Source of the DNA: an uncultured Alphaproteobacteria bacterium
GTDB lineage: Bacteria; Pseudomonadota; Alphaproteobacteria; Rhizobiales; Aestuariivirgaceae
Direction: 5' to 3'
DNA: 9,328 nucleotides
Assembly: GCA_937868035.1 (NCBI GenBank)
Contig: CALMLK010000223.1
Span: 1-9,328 of the forward strand
In this document: one piece after another, positions 6,221 through 9,328 of the stretch
Layout: every line of letters starts with the position of its first letter
Numbering within the stretch: position 1 is the stretch's first letter
Translations under genes and position numbers: made by a program
Notes under the pieces: generated by a model
Told to the model about the DNA's origin: nothing
The model's database searches: none
Seen by the model: only the letters and a program-made list of their open reading frames with translations

Positions 6221-7681
6221 ATGATGCCGACTGACGAACTTGATCTTGATGGCGACACGCTGCGCGAGGAGTGCGGCGTGTTCGGAATTTATGGCCACGC
6301 CGATGCGGCGGCCCTCACGGCCCTTGGCCTGCATGCCCTGCAGCACCGCGGCCAGGAAGCCGCCGGCATCGTCACCTTCGATGGCAACCGCTTCCACGCC
6401 GAACGCCGCATGGGCCTCGTCGGCGACCACTTCTCCACGCAGAAGGTGATCGACCGTCTGCGGGGCGACTCCGCCGTCGGCCACGTGCGCTATTCCACCA
6501 CGGGCGAAACCATTCTCCGCAATGTGCAGCCGCTCTTCGCCGAACTCGCCGCGGGCGGCCTTGCCGTCGCCCACAACGGCAACCTGACCAACGGTCTCAC
6601 ACTGCGGCGCGAACTGATTACGCAGGGAGCCATCTGCCAGTCCACCTCCGACACGGAAGTGGTGCTGCACCTCGTCTCGCGTTCGCAACGCGGACGCATG
6701 ATCGAGCGTTTCATCGATGCCCTGCGCAGCGTGGAAGGCGCCTATGCCCTCGTCGCCCTCACTAACAAGAAGCTCATCGGTGCGCGCGATCCCCTCGGCA
6801 TCCGCCCTCTCATGCTGGGCGAACTGAATGGCGCTTACATCCTGTGTTCGGAAACCTGCGCCCTCGACATCATCGGCGCGCGCTTCGTGCGCGAGATCGA
6901 GAACGGCGAAGTGGTGGTGATTTCGGAAGATGGCATTGAAAGCCATTGGCCCTTCCCGCGCCAGCCCGCCCGCCCCTGCATCTTCGAATACATCTATTTC
7001 TCCCGTCCCGATTCCGTGCTCGGCGGCCGCTCAGTCTATGATGTGCGCAAGAAGATGGGCAGACAACTGGCCCGCGAGGCCCCGGCGGATGTGGACGTGG
7101 TTGTACCCGTTCCGGACTCCGGCGTTCCTGCAGCCCTTGGTTATGCCCAGGAGCTGAACATTCCCTTCGAGCTGGGCATCATCCGCAATCACTACGTGGG
7201 CCGCACCTTCATCGAGCCGACGCAGACCATCCGTTCGCTCGGTGTGAAGCTGAAGCATTCCGCCAACCGCTCCGTGGTGGCGGGCAAGCGCATCGTGCTG
7301 ATCGATGATTCAGTGGTGCGCGGCACCACGTCGGTCAAGATCGTGCGCATGATGTACGAGGCTGGCGCCAAGGAAGTGCACATGCGGATCGCCAGTCCGC
7401 CGATCACGCACCCGGATTTCTACGGCATCGATACGCCGGAGCAGAAGTCGCTGCTTGCCGCCACACATACGCTGGAAGAGATGCGCGCCTATATCGGCGT
7501 CACTTCGCTCGCCTTCATCTCCGTCGACGGCATCTACAAGGCCGCCGGCTATGAAGGCCGCAACAACGCCCAGCCGCAGTTCACCGATCACTGCTTCACC
7601 GGCGAATATCCCACCCACCTCACGGATCACGTGGGCGAGGCCGCCAAGCAGCAGCTCTCCCTGCTGGCGGAAGCGGGTTGA
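6221..7681 (+). CDS. purF: Amidophosphoribosyltransferase (glutamine PRPP amidotransferase), propeptide-bearing type
   Basis: A 486-residue cytoplasmic enzyme that makes 5-phosphoribosylamine from PRPP and glutamine, the committed step of de novo purine synthesis. The N-terminal Ntn glutaminase domain follows a 17-residue propeptide ending in EE, so Cys18 (ECGVFG) would become the mature N-terminal nucleophile. Supporting glutaminase motifs are HRGQEAAG (42-49), HVRYST (88-93) and HNGNLTN (118-124). The C-terminal phosphoribosyltransferase domain has the PRPP loop IVLIDDSVVRGTTS (358-371). The start at 6221 sits 8 nt after AGTGAGA; an in-frame ATG at 6224 is also possible, while 6158 would overlap cvpA by 53 nt. 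Cysteines that bind [4Fe-4S] in the Bacillus enzyme appear largely absent (Asp399 in HPDFYGID; no CxxC before CFTG at 458-461). Downstream SDR starts 5 nt later. Confidence 0.97.
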   Translation: MMPTDELDLDGDTLREECGVFGIYGHADAAALTALGLHALQHRGQEAAGIVTFDGNRFHAERRMGLVGDHFSTQKVIDRLRGDSAVGHVRYSTTGETILRNVQPLFAELAAGGLAVAHNGNLTNGLTLRRELITQGAICQSTSDTEVVLHLVSRSQRGRMIERFIDALRSVEGAYALVALTNKKLIGARDPLGIRPLMLGELNGAYILCSETCALDIIGARFVREIENGEVVVISEDGIESHWPFPRQPARPCIFEYIYFSRPDSVLGGRSVYDVRKKMGRQLAREAPADVDVVVPVPDSGVPAALGYAQELNIPFELGIIRNHYVGRTFIEPTQTIRSLGVKLKHSANRSVVAGKRIVLIDDSVVRGTTSVKIVRMMYEAGAKEVHMRIASPPITHPDFYGIDTPEQKSLLAATHTLEEMRAYIGVTSLAFISVDGIYKAAGYEGRNNAQPQFTDHCFTGEYPTHLTDHVGEAAKQQLSLLAEAG

Positions 7682-7686
7682 CCCTC

Positions 7687-8418
7687 ATGACCAAACGGCT
7701 GGACGGAAAGATCGCGCTCATCACCGGCGCTTCACGGGGCATCGGCTTCGAGACCGCTGTTCATCTGGCGCGCGAAGGCGCCCACATCATCGCCACGGCG
7801 CGCACGCAGGGCGGGCTTGAGGAACTGGACGACGCCGTCCGCGCCGCCGGCTCCACCGCCACCCTCGTGCCCCTCGACGTGCGCGATTATGACGGCATCG
7901 ACCGCTTGGGCGCGGCCATCTTCGAACGCTGGAAGAAGCTGGACATCTTCATCGGCAACGCCGGCTCCCTCGGCAAGCTCACGCCCATGGCCCATGTGGA
8001 CCCCAAGGTCTGGGCGGAAGCCATGGATGTGAATGTCACCTCCAACTACCGCTTCATCCGCTCGCTCGATCCCCTGTTCCGCAGTGCAGACTGGGCACGG
8101 GTGATCTTCGTCACCTCAGGTCTCGCCTTCAAGTGCACGCCCTATTGGGGTCCCTATTCCGTCGGCAAGGCAGCATTGGAAGCCATCATGCGCACCTACG
8201 CGGGCGAGATGGCGACGACAAACGTGCGCACCAACTGCTTCTCTCCCGGTGCCACCCGCACCCGCATGCGCGCCACCGCCATGCCGGGTGAAGATCCCAT
8301 GACGCTTCCCACGCCGGAAGAAGTCTCGCTGCAGATGATCGACATGTGCCTGCCCGCCTTCACCGACAACGGCGGCGTCTGGAAATACGACGCCAAGGGC
8401 CTGTTCAAGCAGTTCTGA
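7687..8418 (+). CDS. Short-chain dehydrogenase/reductase (SDR family, substrate unknown)
   Basis: A 243-residue classical SDR with a single Rossmann domain. Cofactor motif TGASRGIG is at 13-20, NAG at 91-93 and the catalytic residues are Asn116, Ser144, Tyr157 and Lys161 (YSVGK). Arg39 after the second strand (ATART), with Arg17, hints at NADP(H) preference. The C-terminal part (about 185-243) carries CFSPGATRTRMRATAMPG and ends KYDAKGLFKQF. The ATG at 7687 is 5 nt after the purF stop; a TTG at 7678 overlapping that stop (TTGA) is an alternative start that would add three residues. Position behind radA-cvpA-purF is one I recall from rhizobial genomes, suggesting a housekeeping role, but neither substrate nor pathway can be read from the sequence. 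All catalytic residues are intact. Confidence 0.9.
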   Translation: MTKRLDGKIALITGASRGIGFETAVHLAREGAHIIATARTQGGLEELDDAVRAAGSTATLVPLDVRDYDGIDRLGAAIFERWKKLDIFIGNAGSLGKLTPMAHVDPKVWAEAMDVNVTSNYRFIRSLDPLFRSADWARVIFVTSGLAFKCTPYWGPYSVGKAALEAIMRTYAGEMATTNVRTNCFSPGATRTRMRATAMPGEDPMTLPTPEEVSLQMIDMCLPAFTDNGGVWKYDAKGLFKQF

Positions 8419-8421
8419 ACT
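8411..8421. repeat. Palindrome AGTTC-T-GAACT spanning two convergent stop codons
   Basis: A perfect 5-bp inverted repeat around one base, covering the SDR stop (TGA, 8416-8418) and two bases of the der stop (8420-8422). With flanking CAA and TTG it extends imperfectly to 19-20 bp. Its one-base centre prevents a full hairpin, so it is at best a weak bidirectional terminator. It may simply be coincidence. Confidence 0.3.
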
Positions 8422-9328
8422 ATTTGTCTTCGTACGGGTTCTTGCCGCCGCGCAGGGCGAAGCGGATGGGCACGCCGTCGAGGCCGAAATCGGCGCGCAG
8501 GCCGTTCATCAGATAGCGCAGATAGCTTTCCGGAAGTTTGTTGAGCTGGTTGCCGAAGATCGCGAACGTGGGCGGCCGCGCATTGGCCTGCGTGGCATAG
8601 CGGATCTTGATGCGGCGGCCCGAAGGTGCGGGCGGCGCGTTCCGTTCCAGCGCCCCTTCCAGCCAGCGGTTCAGCTTGCTTGTGGTCACGCGCATGTTCC
8701 AGCGCCGGTCGGCATCGAACACGGCCTTCATCAGCTTGTCGGTGCCGCGGCCCTGCTTGGCCGAGAGCGTCACCACGGGCACGCCGCGAATTTCCGGCAG
8801 CACGTCTTCCAGTTTGCTTTCGACTTCGCGGAGCGTGCCGGACTTGTCTTCCACGGCATCCCACTTGGAGAGTGCCAGCACCACGGCCCGTCCCTCGCGC
8901 CCCACGAGGTCGCACAGCGAAAGGTCCTGCCGCTCGATCGGCAACGTGGCGTCGATCAGCACGACCACGCATTCGGCAAAGCGGATGGCGCGCAGGGCAT
9001 CGGCCACGGAAAGTTTTTCAATCTTCTCCTGCACCCGCGACTTGCGGCGAATGCCGGCGGTGTCCCACAGCTTGATGGCGCGGCCCTTCCAGGACCAGTC
9101 GCTGACGATGGCATCGCGCGTGATCCCGGCTTCCGGACCGGTGAGCATCCGGTCCTCGCCAAGAAGCGCATTCACCAGCGTGGACTTGCCCGCGTTGGGT
9201 TGGCCGATGATGGCGAGCTTCAGCGGGCGCTTGCGCTCCTCGCCCTCTTCGCCGTCGTCCGCCACATCTTCTTCACTGTCATCCGCCTCGTCCTGCGCCT
9301 GCTTCCGCGCGAAGGGCACGAGTGCGTC
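8420..9328 (-). CDS. der: Ribosome assembly GTPase Der/EngA (N-terminal part beyond window edge)
   Basis: The visible 302 residues are the end of GTPase domain 1 (DALVPFA, a typical closing stretch), an acidic linker (about 10-32), GTPase domain 2 and the C-terminal KH-like domain of Der, an essential factor in 50S subunit maturation. In visible numbering the G1 motif GQPNAGKS is at 42-49, G2 GITRD at 68-72, G3 DTAG at 89-92, G4 SKWD at 154-157 and G5 SAK at 189-191. The KH-like region runs from about 213 to 297 and ends RGGKNPYEDK, a usual Der C-terminus. The frame stays open through 9328; the internal GTG at 9319 is not a start because the domain 1 sequence continues upstream. The G4 Ser replaces the usual Asn. 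The gene is convergent with the SDR gene with one base between stops. Confidence 0.96.
   Translation of the reverse strand, partial: DALVPFARKQAQDEADDSEEDVADDGEEGEERKRPLKLAIIGQPNAGKSTLVNALLGEDRMLTGPEAGITRDAIVSDWSWKGRAIKLWDTAGIRRKSRVQEKIEKLSVADALRAIRFAECVVVLIDATLPIERQDLSLCDLVGREGRAVVLALSKWDAVEDKSGTLREVESKLEDVLPEIRGVPVVTLSAKQGRGTDKLMKAVFDADRRWNMRVTTSKLNRWLEGALERNAPPAPSGRRIKIRYATQANARPPTFAIFGNQLNKLPESYLRYLMNGLRADFGLDGVPIRFALRGGKNPYEDK

Noticed and set aside
5266..6258. Minus-strand open frame (330 codons) across radA, cvpA and the start of purF
   Set aside because: It spans three real plus-strand genes and their gaps, with low-complexity His/Asp/Gly-rich translation and no domain.
6149..6946. 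Minus-strand open frame (265 codons) opposite purF
   Set aside because: Shadow of purF, which is unambiguous in the sense frame.
8420..9319. Treating der as a complete 299-residue single-domain GTPase starting at 9319
   Set aside because: The frame continues to the window edge with DALVPFA, the normal end of Der GTPase domain 1, so the gene is cut by the window rather than short.
1..9328. Mobile elements, CRISPR arrays, tRNA/rRNA genes, phage or toxin-antitoxin genes
   Set aside because: I scanned for direct-repeat arrays, transposase-like frames, terminal repeats and tRNA-like motifs by eye and saw none; almost all the sequence is explained by conserved genes.

Overview
The window is GC-rich, densely packed chromosomal DNA from an alphaproteobacterium, most likely in the Rhizobiales/Hyphomicrobiales or a close relative. 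This rests on the Aap-type general L-amino acid ABC transporter, on a radA-cvpA-purF-SDR cluster familiar from that group, and on the protein sequences. No mobile element, CRISPR array, RNA gene or sign of recent transfer was seen. It reads as conserved core genome.

Left part (1-3921, minus strand): the aapJ-aapQ-aapM-aapP operon. It encodes a periplasmic binding protein (AapJ), two unequal permeases (AapQ, AapM) and an ATPase (AapP, cut off by the left edge). The last three genes are spaced by 1 and 3 nt. aapJ is set apart from aapQ by a 79-nt gap holding a strong hairpin, which would favour excess binding protein over membrane components.

Divergent intergenic region (3922-4105): 184 bp between aapJ and radA holding four short inverted repeats, a sigma-54-like element pointing towards aapJ and a weak -10-like hexamer pointing towards radA. 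This is the most information-rich noncoding stretch in the window.

Middle and right part (4106-8418, plus strand): radA (recombination and branch-migration ATPase), cvpA (small membrane protein), purF (first committed step of de novo purine synthesis) and an uncharacterised short-chain dehydrogenase/reductase. cvpA, purF and the SDR are separated by 10 and 5 nt and probably form one transcript. radA may be co-transcribed across a 62-nt gap.

Right edge (8420-9328, minus strand): the C-terminal two thirds of der/engA, the double GTPase for 50S ribosome assembly. It is convergent with the SDR gene, with a single base between the two stop codons.

I found no convincing novel system. The items most worth a second look are the nested and alternative hairpins in the aapJ leader, the palindrome abutting the sigma-54-like element, a PurF with a propeptide but without most iron-sulfur ligands, and an SKWD (not NKWD) G4 motif in Der.
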